A stretch of DNA of 64,000 nucleotides from Actinophytocola sp044466355 (GTDB taxonomy: Bacteria > Actinomycetota > Actinomycetes > Mycobacteriales > Pseudonocardiaceae). The notes beneath the pieces are model-generated. The model made no database searches. It saw only the letters and a list, made by a program, of their open reading frames with translations, and was not told where the DNA came from. Within the stretch, counting starts at the first letter, position 1, and every line of letters begins with the position of its first letter. Where the stretch lies: contig NZ_JBITMQ010000002.1 of NCBI RefSeq assembly GCF_044466355.1, positions 372,001 through 436,000 on the forward strand. Direction: 5' to 3'. The position numbers were made by a program, and so were the translations under genes. This document shows positions 40,794 to 48,877 of the stretch, piece by piece.

Positions 40794-41864
40794 GTGAGCA
40801 CGCCCCTGCGCCGCGGCTGGACCACCGGCGCCTGCGCGACCGCGGCCGCCAAGGCCGCGTGTACCGCGCTGCTCACCGGCGAGTTCCCCGACCCCGTGCG
40901 GATCCGCCTCCCCAAGGGGCACACGCCGTCCTTCACGCTGACCCAGACCGCGCGTACCGCCGACGCCGCCATGGCCGCCGTCGTCAAGGACGCGGGCGAC
41001 GATCCCGACGTCACGCACGGCGCCACCATCCGGGCTACCGTCCGCCACGGGCCGCCGGGCAGCGGCGTGACGTTCCACGCGGGTCCCGGCGTCGGCACCG
41101 TCACCAAGCCCGGCCTTCCGCTCCCCGTCGGCGAACCGGCCATCAACCCCGTGCCGCGCGAGCTGATCCGCGCGGCGATCGCCGAGGCCGGTGGCACCGA
41201 CATCGCCGTCGAGATCTCCGTGGACGACGGGGAGGAGCTGGCCAAACACACGTGGAACCCGCGCCTCGGCATCCTGGGCGGACTGTCCATTCTGGGCACC
41301 ACGGGCGTGGTGATCCCCTACTCCTGCTCCGCCTGGATCGACAGCATCCGCCGCGGGGTCGACGTCGCCCGCGCCGCCGGGCACCGGCACGTGGCCGCCT
41401 GCACCGGCAGCACGTCGGAGAAGGCCGTCGCGCAGCTGTACGGCCTGCCCGAGGACGCCCTGCTCGACATGGGTGACTTCGCGGGCGCCGCCCTCAAGTA
41501 CCTGCGCCGCCACCCCGTCGACCGGCTCACCATCGCCGGTGGTTTCGCGAAGCTGTCCAAGCTCGCCGACGGGCACCTCGACCTCCACTCCGGACGGTCG
41601 CGGGTCGACCTCGACCGCCTCGCCGCCCGTGCGGGCCTGCCTCACCTCGCCACCGCCAACACCGCGATGGAGGCACTGCAGCTCGCCCAGCGGGCCGGGG
41701 TGCCGCTCGCCGACCGGGTCGCCGAGGCCGCGCGCCACGAAGCGGCGAAAGTCCTCGCGGGAGCGCCGGTCGACGTGGACGTCCTGGTCATCGACCGCTC
41801 CGGACGCCTGGCCGGACGCGCGTCGTCGAGTACAGGTGCGAGTCCGGGAAGCCCTCCGCCGTGA
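40794..41864 (+). CDS. cbiD: Cobalt-precorrin-5B C1-methyltransferase CbiD
   Basis: A protein of 356 residues. RRGWTTGACATAAAKAA is the diagnostic N terminus. HTWNPRLGILGGLSILGTTGVVIPYS and GGFAKLSKLADGHLDLHSGRS follow as in the family. CbiD methylates C1 in the anaerobic route and replaces CobF. Its presence beside CobG and CobN shows a mixed pathway. The GTG start has CAGGCT 6 nt upstream as a possible -10 box. The last 77 bp overlap the 3' end of cobM. Confidence 0.9.
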   Translation: MSTPLRRGWTTGACATAAAKAACTALLTGEFPDPVRIRLPKGHTPSFTLTQTARTADAAMAAVVKDAGDDPDVTHGATIRATVRHGPPGSGVTFHAGPGVGTVTKPGLPLPVGEPAINPVPRELIRAAIAEAGGTDIAVEISVDDGEELAKHTWNPRLGILGGLSILGTTGVVIPYSCSAWIDSIRRGVDVARAAGHRHVAACTGSTSEKAVAQLYGLPEDALLDMGDFAGAALKYLRRHPVDRLTIAGGFAKLSKLADGHLDLHSGRSRVDLDRLAARAGLPHLATANTAMEALQLAQRAGVPLADRVAEAARHEAAKVLAGAPVDVDVLVIDRSGRLAGRASSSTGASPGSPPP

Positions 41865-42549
41865 GCACCTCGCCCACGATGATCACCGCGGTGCGGCGCA
41901 CGCCCGCCTCGTGGACCAGCGCCGCGATCGTCGCGAGGGTGCCGCGCAGCACCACCTCGTCCGGCCGCGACGCGTACGCCACCACGGCGACCGGGCAGTC
42001 CGGCCCGTAGTTCGGCAGCAGCTCATCGACGACCTGGTCGATCCGCTGCACGGCCAGGTGCAGCACCATCGTCGACCGCGACCGGCCCAGCGTCGCCAGG
42101 TCCTCCCCCGGTGGCATGGCGGTGGCACGCGCGGAGATCCTGGTCAGCACGACGGTCTGGCCGACACCCGGCACGGTCAGCTCACGGCCGAGCGTCGCCG
42201 CGGCGGCCGCGAACGCGGGCACGCCCGGCACGATCTCGTACGGCACCCCCTCGGCGTCCAGCCGCCGCGCCTGCTCGGCGACCGCGCTGAACACGGACGG
42301 GTCGCCGGAGTGCAGCCGCACCACGTCGTTGCCGCGCCGGTGTTCCGCGACCAGCTCCGCGATGATCTGGTCCAGCGTCAGGTCGGCGGTGTCCACGAGC
42401 CGTGCGCCGTCCGGACAACCGGCCAGCACCTCGGCGGGCACCAGGCTGCCCGCGTACAGGCACACCGGCGTCGACGCGATCAGCCGCTGCGCCCGCACCG
42501 TGATCAGGTCCGCCGCGCCCGGCCCCGCCCCGACGAAGTGCACGGTCAT
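41788..42549 (-). CDS. cobM: Precorrin-4 C11-methyltransferase CobM
   Basis: A protein of 253 residues. VHFVGAGPGAADLITVRAQRLI at the start, CLYAGSLVPAEVL, RLHSGDPSVFSAVAEQ, VPGVPAFAAAAATLG and SHLYS near the end match CobM point by point. It methylates C11 using S-adenosylmethionine. It overlaps cobL by ATGA. The 3' end covers the last 77 bp of the convergent cbiD, which is a long overlap for two catalytic genes. Confidence 0.92.
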   Translation of the reverse strand: MTVHFVGAGPGAADLITVRAQRLIASTPVCLYAGSLVPAEVLAGCPDGARLVDTADLTLDQIIAELVAEHRRGNDVVRLHSGDPSVFSAVAEQARRLDAEGVPYEIVPGVPAFAAAAATLGRELTVPGVGQTVVLTRISARATAMPPGEDLATLGRSRSTMVLHLAVQRIDQVVDELLPNYGPDCPVAVVAYASRPDEVVLRGTLATIAALVHEAGVRRTAVIIVGEVLTAEGFPDSHLYSTTRVRPGVRSGR

Positions 42550-43751
42550 GAGGTCTCCTCTCTCGTCACGACCCACTGTGTCACCGGCATCATCGGCTTC
42601 CACGCGGTGAACCCGCCCACCGGTGCGGCGCGGCTCACCTCGATCCTCGTCAGCGTGCCACCGAGCGCGGCGTGCCACCGGGTCAGCACCGCCTCGGACT
42701 CGAGCGTCACCGCGTTCGCCACGAGACGTCCGCCCGTGCGCAGCGCCGCCCAGCAGGCCTCGACGACGCCGTCGCCGGTCAGCCCGCCGCCGACGAACAC
42801 CGCGTCCGGCCGGGGCAGGTCCGCGAGCGCGGCCGGTGCCCGGCCCTCGACCACCCGCAGTCCCGGGACCCCCAGCAGCCCCGCGTTGCGGTGGATCCCG
42901 GCGGCGCGTTCCGGCCGGGACTCGACGGCGACCGCGGCGCAGGACGGGTGCGTCCGCAGCCACTCGATCGCGATGCTGCCCGCACCCGCGCCGACGTCCC
43001 ACAGCAGCTGTCCCGGCAGCGGAGCCAGCGCGGCGAGCGTGATCGCGCGGACCTCCCGCTTGGTGAGCTGGCCGTCGTGGTCGTAGGCGTCGTCGGGCAG
43101 GCCGGGGGTGCGACCGAGCGGGGTGACGCCGGGGGCGGCGCGGCAGTCGAGTGCGACCACGTTCAACGAACCCGCAGCCCCCGACCAGGTCGCCGCGGTG
43201 CCGTCGTGCCGTCGTTCGTCCGGGCCGCCGAGGTCGTCGAGCACCGTCATCGCGGTCGGGCCGAAACCGCGGTCGGTCAGCAGCGCGGCCACCTCGGCGG
43301 GGGTGTCGGCACCGGCGGACAGCACGAGCATCCGCCGGTGCGGCAACGGGATCAGCGACGACACCGGCCGCCCGACGAGGTTCACGACATCGACGTCCTC
43401 GGCGGGCCAGCCCAGCCGCGCGCACGCGAGCGACGCCGACGACACGTGCGGGTGGACGCGCACCCGGCTCGCGCCGAGCAGCCGCACCAGCGTGCCGCCG
43501 ATGCCGAAGAACATCGGGTCGCCGCTCGCCAGCACGCACACCTGTCGCCCGGCGTGCTCGGTGAGCAGCGGTTCGACGGCTGGCAGGAGCGGCGACGGCC
43601 ACGTGACACGCGTCGCACCGCCGTCCGGCAGCAGCGCGAGCTGGCGCGTGCTGCCGATCACGACTTCGGCGCCTGCCACGGCGTTCCTGGCCGGCGCGGT
43701 GAGTCCGGTCCAGCCGTCGGCGCCGATCCCGACCACGGTGATGGGTTCCAC
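42546..43751 (-). CDS. cobL: Precorrin-6Y C5,15-methyltransferase (decarboxylating) CobL
   Basis: A bifunctional enzyme of 401 residues. The N-terminal CobE/CbiE-like half runs from ITVVGIGADGWTGL through VCVLASGDPMFFGIGGTLVR. The C-terminal CbiT-like half has LTKREVRAITLAALAPLPGQLLWDVGAGAGSIAIEW and RPDAVFVGGGLTG. It methylates C5 and C15 and decarboxylates the C12 side chain. The GTG start lies 8 nt after a TACGGT -10 box. It forms an operon with cobM. Confidence 0.92.
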   Translation of the reverse strand: MEPITVVGIGADGWTGLTAPARNAVAGAEVVIGSTRQLALLPDGGATRVTWPSPLLPAVEPLLTEHAGRQVCVLASGDPMFFGIGGTLVRLLGASRVRVHPHVSSASLACARLGWPAEDVDVVNLVGRPVSSLIPLPHRRMLVLSAGADTPAEVAALLTDRGFGPTAMTVLDDLGGPDERRHDGTAATWSGAAGSLNVVALDCRAAPGVTPLGRTPGLPDDAYDHDGQLTKREVRAITLAALAPLPGQLLWDVGAGAGSIAIEWLRTHPSCAAVAVESRPERAAGIHRNAGLLGVPGLRVVEGRAPAALADLPRPDAVFVGGGLTGDGVVEACWAALRTGGRLVANAVTLESEAVLTRWHAALGGTLTRIEVSRAAPVGGFTAWKPMMPVTQWVVTREETS

Positions 43752-43759
43752 GACCGGGC

Positions 43760-43788
43760 ACCGTAATCGACTTTCGGCGCGGTGTCTG
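43760..43788 (-). promoter_or_regulatory. Promoter of cobL-cobM
   Basis: On the minus strand CAGACA (complement of 43783-43788) and TACGGT (complement of 43760-43765) are 17 nt apart, and the -10 box is 8 nt from the GTG. cobL-cobM therefore starts upstream of, and divergent from, the riboswitch and is not under its control. Confidence 0.45.
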
Positions 43789-43798
43789 ACACGATGCG

Positions 43799-43915
43799 AG
43801 GGAACGAACAGCGAGGTGCGCGAGGAAACCAGCGCGAATCTGGTGCGGTCCCGCCACTGTGAGCCGAAGAGATTCGGTGAGCCAGACACTCGTCCCCCGC
43901 TGCGGAACCGACTCG
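43799..43915 (+). ncRNA. Cobalamin riboswitch of the chelatase-cobO-cobB operon
   Basis: The order of conserved elements is complete: GAGGTGCGCGAGGAAACC, the ACCAGCGCGAATCTGGT stem-loop, the invariant GCGGTCCCGCCACTGTGA core, a variable hairpin (CCGAAGAGATTCGG), and the B12-box-like GAGCCAGACACTCG at about 43879-43892. It lies directly upstream of the ChlI/ChlD-type gene on the same strand. The GC-rich stretch 43900-43935 next to the ribosome binding site GGGGAAGGA is the likely expression platform, so translation is probably shut off by adenosylcobalamin. Confidence 0.85.
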
Positions 43916-43941
43916 GGCGCGGACCCGGGGAAGGATCGCGC

Positions 43942-45885
43942 ATGACCTCGGGCTACCCGTTCTCAGCCGTCGTCGGCCACGACGACCTGCGTCTCGCTCT
44001 CCTGCTCAACGCCGTCCACCCCGCCATCGGCGGCGTGCTCGTGCGGGGTGAGAAGGGCACCGCGAAGTCGACCGTCGTGCGTGGACTCGCCGCGTTGCTG
44101 CCCGCCGTCGTCGTGGTCGAGGGCTGCCGGTTCAGCTGCGACCCGGCCGCACCCGATCCCGCCTGCCCCGACGCGCCGCACGACGGCGCCGCCACGACCA
44201 CGCCCGCCCGGCTCGTCGAGCTGCCGGTGGGTGCCACCGAGGACCGGCTCGTCGGGTCACTCGACCTGGAACGTGCGCTGACCGCCGGAGTACGGGCCTA
44301 CCAGCCGGGTCTGCTCAGCGCGGCGCACCGCGGTGTCCTGTACGTCGACGAGGTGAACCTGCTGCACGACCACCTGGTGGACCTGCTGCTCGACGCCGCC
44401 GCCATGGGCCGCGCGCACGTCGAGCGGGACGGCGTCTCGGTGTCGCACGCCGCGTCGTTCCTGTTGGTGGGCACGATGAATCCCGAGGAGGGTGAGCTGC
44501 GGCCGCAGCTGCTGGACCGGTTCGGCCTCACCGTGGAGGTGGCGGCGGCGCGGGACGTGGCCGTGCGCACGGAGGTGATCCGGCGGCGGCTCGCGTTCGA
44601 GGCGGACCCGTCCGGGTTCGCGGCGCGGTGGGCGGCGGAGGACGCGGCGCTGGTGCGGCGGATCACCACGGCACGCGCCGCGCTGCCGTCGGTGCGGCTG
44701 CCGGATGCCGAGGTACGCAGGATCGCCGCCTTGTGCGCGTCGTTCGACGTGGACGGCATGCGCGCGGACCTCGTCGTGGCACGGGCCTCGGTGGCGCACG
44801 CGGCGTGGCGCGGCGCGGGCGAGGTCGCCGCACAGGACGTCGAGGCGGCCGCGCGCCTGGCGCTGCCGCACCGCAGGCGGCGCGACCCGTTCGACGAGCC
44901 GGGCATCGACGAAGAGCAGCTCCAGCAAGCGTTGCGGGACGCCGATCCCGACCCGCCACCGGACGACGACCCTGGTGGTGGCCCGGGTTCCGGCGGCGAC
45001 CCCGCCGATTCCACAGCGGACCCGTCGGGGACGCCGAACAGCGGCAACGGGAACACCACCCAGCCCGCCGCGACACCGGATCCCGCGTTCCAGGCGCGGC
45101 TCTTCTCCGTCGACGGCGTCGGCGAAGGCGCCCCGGGCCGCCGTTCCCGCGCCCGCTCGGGTTTCGGCCGCACACTGCGCGCCACACGGGGACGCGGCCA
45201 CGGCCTGCACCTCGTCGGCACGCTCGCCGCCGCCGCGCCACACCAGCTCGCCCGCGGCCGGAGCGGACCCGGCATCGTGCTGTGGCGCGGTGACGTCCGC
45301 CGTGCCGTGCGGGAAGGCAAGGAGAGCAACCTCGTCCTGTTCGCGGTGGACGCGTCCGGGTCGATGGCGGCGCGCAAGCGGATGTCGGCCGTCACCGGGG
45401 CGGTGGTCTCGCTGCTGCTCGACGCCTACCAGCGCCGCGACAAGGTCGGTCTCGTCACGTTCCGCGGCGGCTCCGCCGACCTCGTGCTGCCGCCCACGTC
45501 GTCGGTGGAGGCGGCCGTCGCCCGGTTGCGGCGCCTGTCCACCGGTGGCCGCACCCCGCTCGCCGACGGGTTGCTCCGCGCGCACCGAACCCTGGCCACG
45601 GAACGGTTGCGCGACCCGAGACGGCGACCGCTGCTCGTGGTCGTCACCGACGGCCGCGCCACCGTGCCGCTGCGCGCGGACCCGGTGGCCGACGCCATGC
45701 AGGCCGCCGGGCTGCTGGCCGGGGACGGGGTCGCGAGCGTGGTCGTCGACTGCGAACGCGGCCCGGTCCGGCTCGGCATCCCCGCCAGGCTCGCGCACGC
45801 GCTGAACGGCGCCCACGTGCGGCTCGACGAGCTGTCCGCCGACCACGTCACCGGCGTGGTGCGTGCCGCCAGGAGCGTCGCCTGA
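43942..45885 (+). CDS. Fused magnesium-chelatase-type ATPase (ChlI plus ChlD), cobaltochelatase helper
   Basis: A protein of 647 residues. Residues 1-320 are an AAA+ ChlI domain: Walker A in VRGEKGTAKSTVVR, Walker B in GVLYVDEVNLL, and GTMNPEEGELRPQLLDRFGL as sensor region. An acidic Pro/Gly linker (about 330-385) is followed by a von Willebrand A domain with the MIDAS residues in FAVDASGSMAARK, the Thr of GGRTPLADG and TDGRAT. It should drive cobalt insertion by CobN in place of CobST. It is first in an operon with cobO and cobB and sits behind a cobalamin riboswitch, which supports this role over bacteriochlorophyll synthesis. Confidence 0.88.
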   Translation: MTSGYPFSAVVGHDDLRLALLLNAVHPAIGGVLVRGEKGTAKSTVVRGLAALLPAVVVVEGCRFSCDPAAPDPACPDAPHDGAATTTPARLVELPVGATEDRLVGSLDLERALTAGVRAYQPGLLSAAHRGVLYVDEVNLLHDHLVDLLLDAAAMGRAHVERDGVSVSHAASFLLVGTMNPEEGELRPQLLDRFGLTVEVAAARDVAVRTEVIRRRLAFEADPSGFAARWAAEDAALVRRITTARAALPSVRLPDAEVRRIAALCASFDVDGMRADLVVARASVAHAAWRGAGEVAAQDVEAAARLALPHRRRRDPFDEPGIDEEQLQQALRDADPDPPPDDDPGGGPGSGGDPADSTADPSGTPNSGNGNTTQPAATPDPAFQARLFSVDGVGEGAPGRRSRARSGFGRTLRATRGRGHGLHLVGTLAAAAPHQLARGRSGPGIVLWRGDVRRAVREGKESNLVLFAVDASGSMAARKRMSAVTGAVVSLLLDAYQRRDKVGLVTFRGGSADLVLPPTSSVEAAVARLRRLSTGGRTPLADGLLRAHRTLATERLRDPRRRPLLVVVTDGRATVPLRADPVADAMQAAGLLAGDGVASVVVDCERGPVRLGIPARLAHALNGAHVRLDELSADHVTGVVRAARSVA

Positions 45886-46499
45886 TGCCGCAGGGGAAAC
45901 CCGAGGCGGTCCCCGACGACGGGCTCACCACCCGTCAGCGCCGCAACCGGCCGCTGCTGATCGTCCACACCGGACCGATGAAGGGCAAGTCCACGGCCGC
46001 GTTCGGGCTCGCGCTGCGCGCGTGGAACCAGGGCTGGCCGATCGGCGTGTTCCAGTTCGTCAAGTCCGCCAAGTGGAAGGTCGGCGAGGAGACCGCGTTG
46101 CTCGCGCTCGGCGAGGTGCACGAACGGACCGGGCAGGGCGGGCCCGTCGAGTGGCACAAGATGGGTGCGGGCTGGTCCTGGTCACGCAAGCAGGGCACCG
46201 AGGTCGACCACGCGGAGGCCGCGCGCGAGGGCTGGCGGGAGATCACCCGCCGCCTGCACGAGGAACGTCACACCCTGTACGTGCTCGACGAGTTCACCTA
46301 TCCCATGAAGTGGGGCTGGGTCGACGTCGGCGAGGTCGTCGAGACGCTGGCGAACCGGCCCGGGCGCCAGCACGTGGTGATCACCGGCCGGGACGCGGCA
46401 CCCGAACTGGTCGCGGCCGCCGACCTCGTCACCGAGATGACGAAGGTCAAGCACCCCATGGACACCGGCGCGAAGGGCCAGAAGGGAATCGAGTGGTGA
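45885..46499 (+). CDS. cobO: Cob(I)yrinic acid a,c-diamide adenosyltransferase CobO
   Basis: A protein of 204 residues. The unusual P-loop is HTGPMKGKSTAAFGLALRAWN, and GVFQFVKSAKWKVGEE and VLDEFTYPMKWGWV are typical of the CobA/CobO/BtuR family. It transfers the adenosyl group of ATP to the reduced cobalt. The ATG overlaps the previous stop by one base, and the stop overlaps the GTG of cobB. Confidence 0.92.
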   Translation: MPQGKPEAVPDDGLTTRQRRNRPLLIVHTGPMKGKSTAAFGLALRAWNQGWPIGVFQFVKSAKWKVGEETALLALGEVHERTGQGGPVEWHKMGAGWSWSRKQGTEVDHAEAAREGWREITRRLHEERHTLYVLDEFTYPMKWGWVDVGEVVETLANRPGRQHVVITGRDAAPELVAAADLVTEMTKVKHPMDTGAKGQKGIEW

Positions 46500-47860
46500 C
46501 ACCGGCGCTGGTGATCGCCGCACCGTCGTCGGGCAGCGGGAAGACCGTCGTGGCAACGGGTCTGATGGCCGCGCTGCGCAGGGCGGGCCACCGGGTGGCG
46601 CCGTTCAAGGTCGGTCCCGACTACATCGACCCCGGCTACCACACGCTCGCCGCCGCACGGCCCGGCCGCAACCTCGACCCGGTGCTGGTCGGCGAGTTCC
46701 TCGTGGGACCGCTGTTCGCGCACGGGTCCTCGGGCGCGGACATCGCGGTCGTCGAGGGTGTCATGGGACTGTTCGACGGGAAGGTCGGCACGGACGGGTT
46801 CGGTTCCACCGCTCACGTCGCCGAACTGCTCGGCGCGCCGGTCGTGCTGGTCGTCGACACCCGGGGCCACAGTTCGAGCCTCGCCGCGCTGCTGCACGGG
46901 TTCCGCACGTGGCGGCCCGGCGTACGGCTCGCCGGGGTGATCCTGAACCAGGTCGGCTCGGACCGGCACGAGGCCGTGCTGCGGGACGCGTGCGAGGACG
47001 TCGGGCTCGCCGTTCTCGGTGTGCTGCGCAGGAACGCGGCGGTGGACGTGCCGTCCCGTCACCTCGGCCTCGTCACCGCGGCGGAGCACGGCCCGGCCGC
47101 GGTGCGGGCGGTCGACGCGATGGCCGACCTGGTGGCGGGCGGCGTCGACCTCCCGGCGATCGTCCACCTGGCACGGTCGGGCACCGGGTTCCCGCCGTGG
47201 GCACCGGACATCGAACCGGTGCCGGGAACGCCGGTGGTCGCGGTGGCGGGCGGTCCCGCGTTCACGTTCGGCTACGCGGAACACACCGAGCTGCTGCGCA
47301 TGGCAGGTGCGGAGGTCGCCGTCGTCGACCCGCTGCGCGACACCGCGTTGCCACCCGGCACCGCCGGGCTGGTGCTGCCCGGCGGGTTTCCCGAGCAGTA
47401 CGCGGCCGAACTGTCCGCCAACACGGCGCTGCGGGCGGCCGTGGCGGCCGCGGACCTGCCGGTACACGCCGAGTGCGCGGGCATGCTGTACCTCACGCGG
47501 TCGCTCGACGGCCACCCGATGTGCGGCGTGCTGCCCGCGGACGCGGCGATGACGAGCACGCTCACGCTGGGCTACCGGGACGTGGTCGCACCACACGACT
47601 CGGTGCTGCACCCGGCGGGCACCCGCCTGACGGGCCACGAGTTCCACCGCACCACCGTCACCCCGGCGCACGGCGCCGAACCGGCGTGGCGGTGGCGTGG
47701 CGGCACGGACGGGTTCGCGGGTCCGCGCCACCACGCGTCCTATGTGCACACTCACCCGGCGGCGAGCCCGGCCTCCGTCGCCCGTTTCGTCGCGCGCTGC
47801 GCCACTCGGTCGAGCAGCACCGCGAACGCGACACCGAGCACCAGCCACAACACCGCCTGA
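46496..47860 (+). CDS. cobB: Cobyrinate a,c-diamide synthase CobB
   Basis: A protein of 454 residues. The N-terminal dethiobiotin-synthetase-like ATPase domain has APSSGSGKTVVATGLM and FKVGPDYIDPGYH. The C-terminal glutamine amidotransferase domain has the Cys of VHAECAGMLYLTRS and the His of ASYVHTHPA. It amidates the a and c side chains. The last 109 bp overlap the convergent cbtA gene, giving a Ser/Thr-rich tail after the catalytic fold that is not usual for the family. Confidence 0.92.
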   Translation: MTPALVIAAPSSGSGKTVVATGLMAALRRAGHRVAPFKVGPDYIDPGYHTLAAARPGRNLDPVLVGEFLVGPLFAHGSSGADIAVVEGVMGLFDGKVGTDGFGSTAHVAELLGAPVVLVVDTRGHSSSLAALLHGFRTWRPGVRLAGVILNQVGSDRHEAVLRDACEDVGLAVLGVLRRNAAVDVPSRHLGLVTAAEHGPAAVRAVDAMADLVAGGVDLPAIVHLARSGTGFPPWAPDIEPVPGTPVVAVAGGPAFTFGYAEHTELLRMAGAEVAVVDPLRDTALPPGTAGLVLPGGFPEQYAAELSANTALRAAVAAADLPVHAECAGMLYLTRSLDGHPMCGVLPADAAMTSTLTLGYRDVVAPHDSVLHPAGTRLTGHEFHRTTVTPAHGAEPAWRWRGGTDGFAGPRHHASYVHTHPAASPASVARFVARCATRSSSTANATPSTSHNTA

Positions 47861-48486
47861 GTGCCGAGCGAGGCGACGCGGAAGTCCCACAGCGTCTGCG
47901 CGGGGAAGTCGGCAGGCACCTCGTGGAACCGCGGCAGCAACGCGGCGACGACGGCAACGGCGACGGCGTACCCGATCCCGGCGCCGACACGGGCGAGCCA
48001 CCCCGGCCGAGCACCGGCCCGCACCGCGACCACCGCCAGCACCAGCGACAGCGCCACCATCGCGAAGTAGGCGGCCGTCCGGTCGCCGATGGTCTCCGCG
48101 TGCCCGACCGCGGGCGGGTTCGGCGGGTAGACGAGGAACGGCACGAACGCGACGGCCACGAAACCGATGGCGGTCAACGCGAACGCGGTGGCACGCGGCG
48201 TCGGCGTGCCGATCCGCCCGTGGGCGAAGGCGAACGCGAGCGAGAACAACCCGCCGAGCGCGGCGCCGAACGCGCACGTGGCGATCGCCAACCCGAGCGT
48301 GCTCTGCACCTCGCGGCTGACCTCGGCCGTGCTGTGGTCAGAGCCGTGGTCGTGGCTGTGCGCACCGGCCTCCTCGATCGAGATGGCGACCTCGACCGGC
48401 GGTTCCCCGACCACGGCGGCGAACCCGAACGCGACCACACCGCCGACCAGCCCGGCGAGGAGACCCCAGACCAGCAGGGTGCGCAT
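47752..48486 (-). CDS. cbtA: Cobalt transporter subunit CbtA
   Basis: A membrane protein of 244 residues with about six hydrophobic helices. It begins MRTLLVWGLLAGLVGGVVAFGFAAVVGEPPV. A His-rich outside loop (AHSHDHGSDH) could gather cobalt, and VPFLVYPPNPPAVG is a CbtA signature. It is co-transcribed with cbtB (TGATG overlap) behind a cobalamin riboswitch. The transport role is inferred for the family from such genomic contexts. Confidence 0.88.
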   Translation of the reverse strand: MRTLLVWGLLAGLVGGVVAFGFAAVVGEPPVEVAISIEEAGAHSHDHGSDHSTAEVSREVQSTLGLAIATCAFGAALGGLFSLAFAFAHGRIGTPTPRATAFALTAIGFVAVAFVPFLVYPPNPPAVGHAETIGDRTAAYFAMVALSLVLAVVAVRAGARPGWLARVGAGIGYAVAVAVVAALLPRFHEVPADFPAQTLWDFRVASLGTQAVLWLVLGVAFAVLLDRVAQRATKRATEAGLAAG

Positions 48487-48698
48487 CAGTGGCACGGGAA
48501 ACCGAGCAGGTGGCGACCGTCGTGCACGAGCTCGTGCAGGTAGGTGCCGTCGAACACGGACAGGGCGCCCTGTTCCGTGCTGACGAAGTACAGGACGATG
48601 ACGAACAGCAGCCCCGCGAACACCGCCCACGGCAGGATCTGCCGGACCGGGATGACGGGAATCTGAAGGGGCACGGGCGCGTGCGCGGCCTGCGACAT
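48486..48698 (-). CDS. cbtB: Cobalt transporter subunit CbtB
   Basis: A protein of 70 residues with one membrane helix (ILPWAVFAGLLFVIVLYFV) and a C-terminal metal-binding tail HELVHDGRHLLGFPCH. It is the short partner of CbtA. I chose the ATG at 48698 because GAGGAGG is 6 nt upstream; the longer open frame would run into the riboswitch. Confidence 0.88.
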   Translation of the reverse strand: MSQAAHAPVPLQIPVIPVRQILPWAVFAGLLFVIVLYFVSTEQGALSVFDGTYLHELVHDGRHLLGFPCH

Positions 48699-48740
48699 GT
48701 CGCCTCCTCGGGCTCGTGCGGCCCGGTTCGTGGAGCGTTT

Positions 48741-48832
48741 CGACGGCAGAGGGTCTGACTCGTGTCCCCGAGGACACATACAGCGGCGCGACCGTGCCGG
48801 GTTCTCACCGGCTTCCTCGTACCATCAGGTCC
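48741..48832 (-). ncRNA. Cobalamin riboswitch of cbtBA
   Basis: Read on the minus strand the element has GGTACGAGGAAGCCGG, the stem-loop GCCGGTGAGAACCCGGC, the core CGGTCGCGCCGCTGTATG, a variable hairpin (TGTCCTCGGGGACA) and the B12 box GAGTCAGACCCTCTGCCG at 48743-48760. It ends about 45 nt before cbtB. The sequence between it and the ribosome binding site can pair with GC-rich flanks to hide it. Cobalamin would reduce cobalt uptake. Confidence 0.88.
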
Positions 48833-48837
48833 CTCGC

Positions 48838-48867
48838 AACGTATTCAGCCCGGTCGTCGGTTGTCAA
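48838..48867 (-). promoter_or_regulatory. Promoter of the cbtBA riboswitch RNA
   Basis: TTGACA (complement of 48862-48867) and TACGTT (complement of 48838-48843) are 18 nt apart on the minus strand. This is the best -35/-10 pair in the window. The RNA would start near 48831, just before the riboswitch. The -35 box touches the ribosome binding site of the divergent phosphatase gene. Confidence 0.6.
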
Positions 48868-48877
48868 CAGGAGAAAG

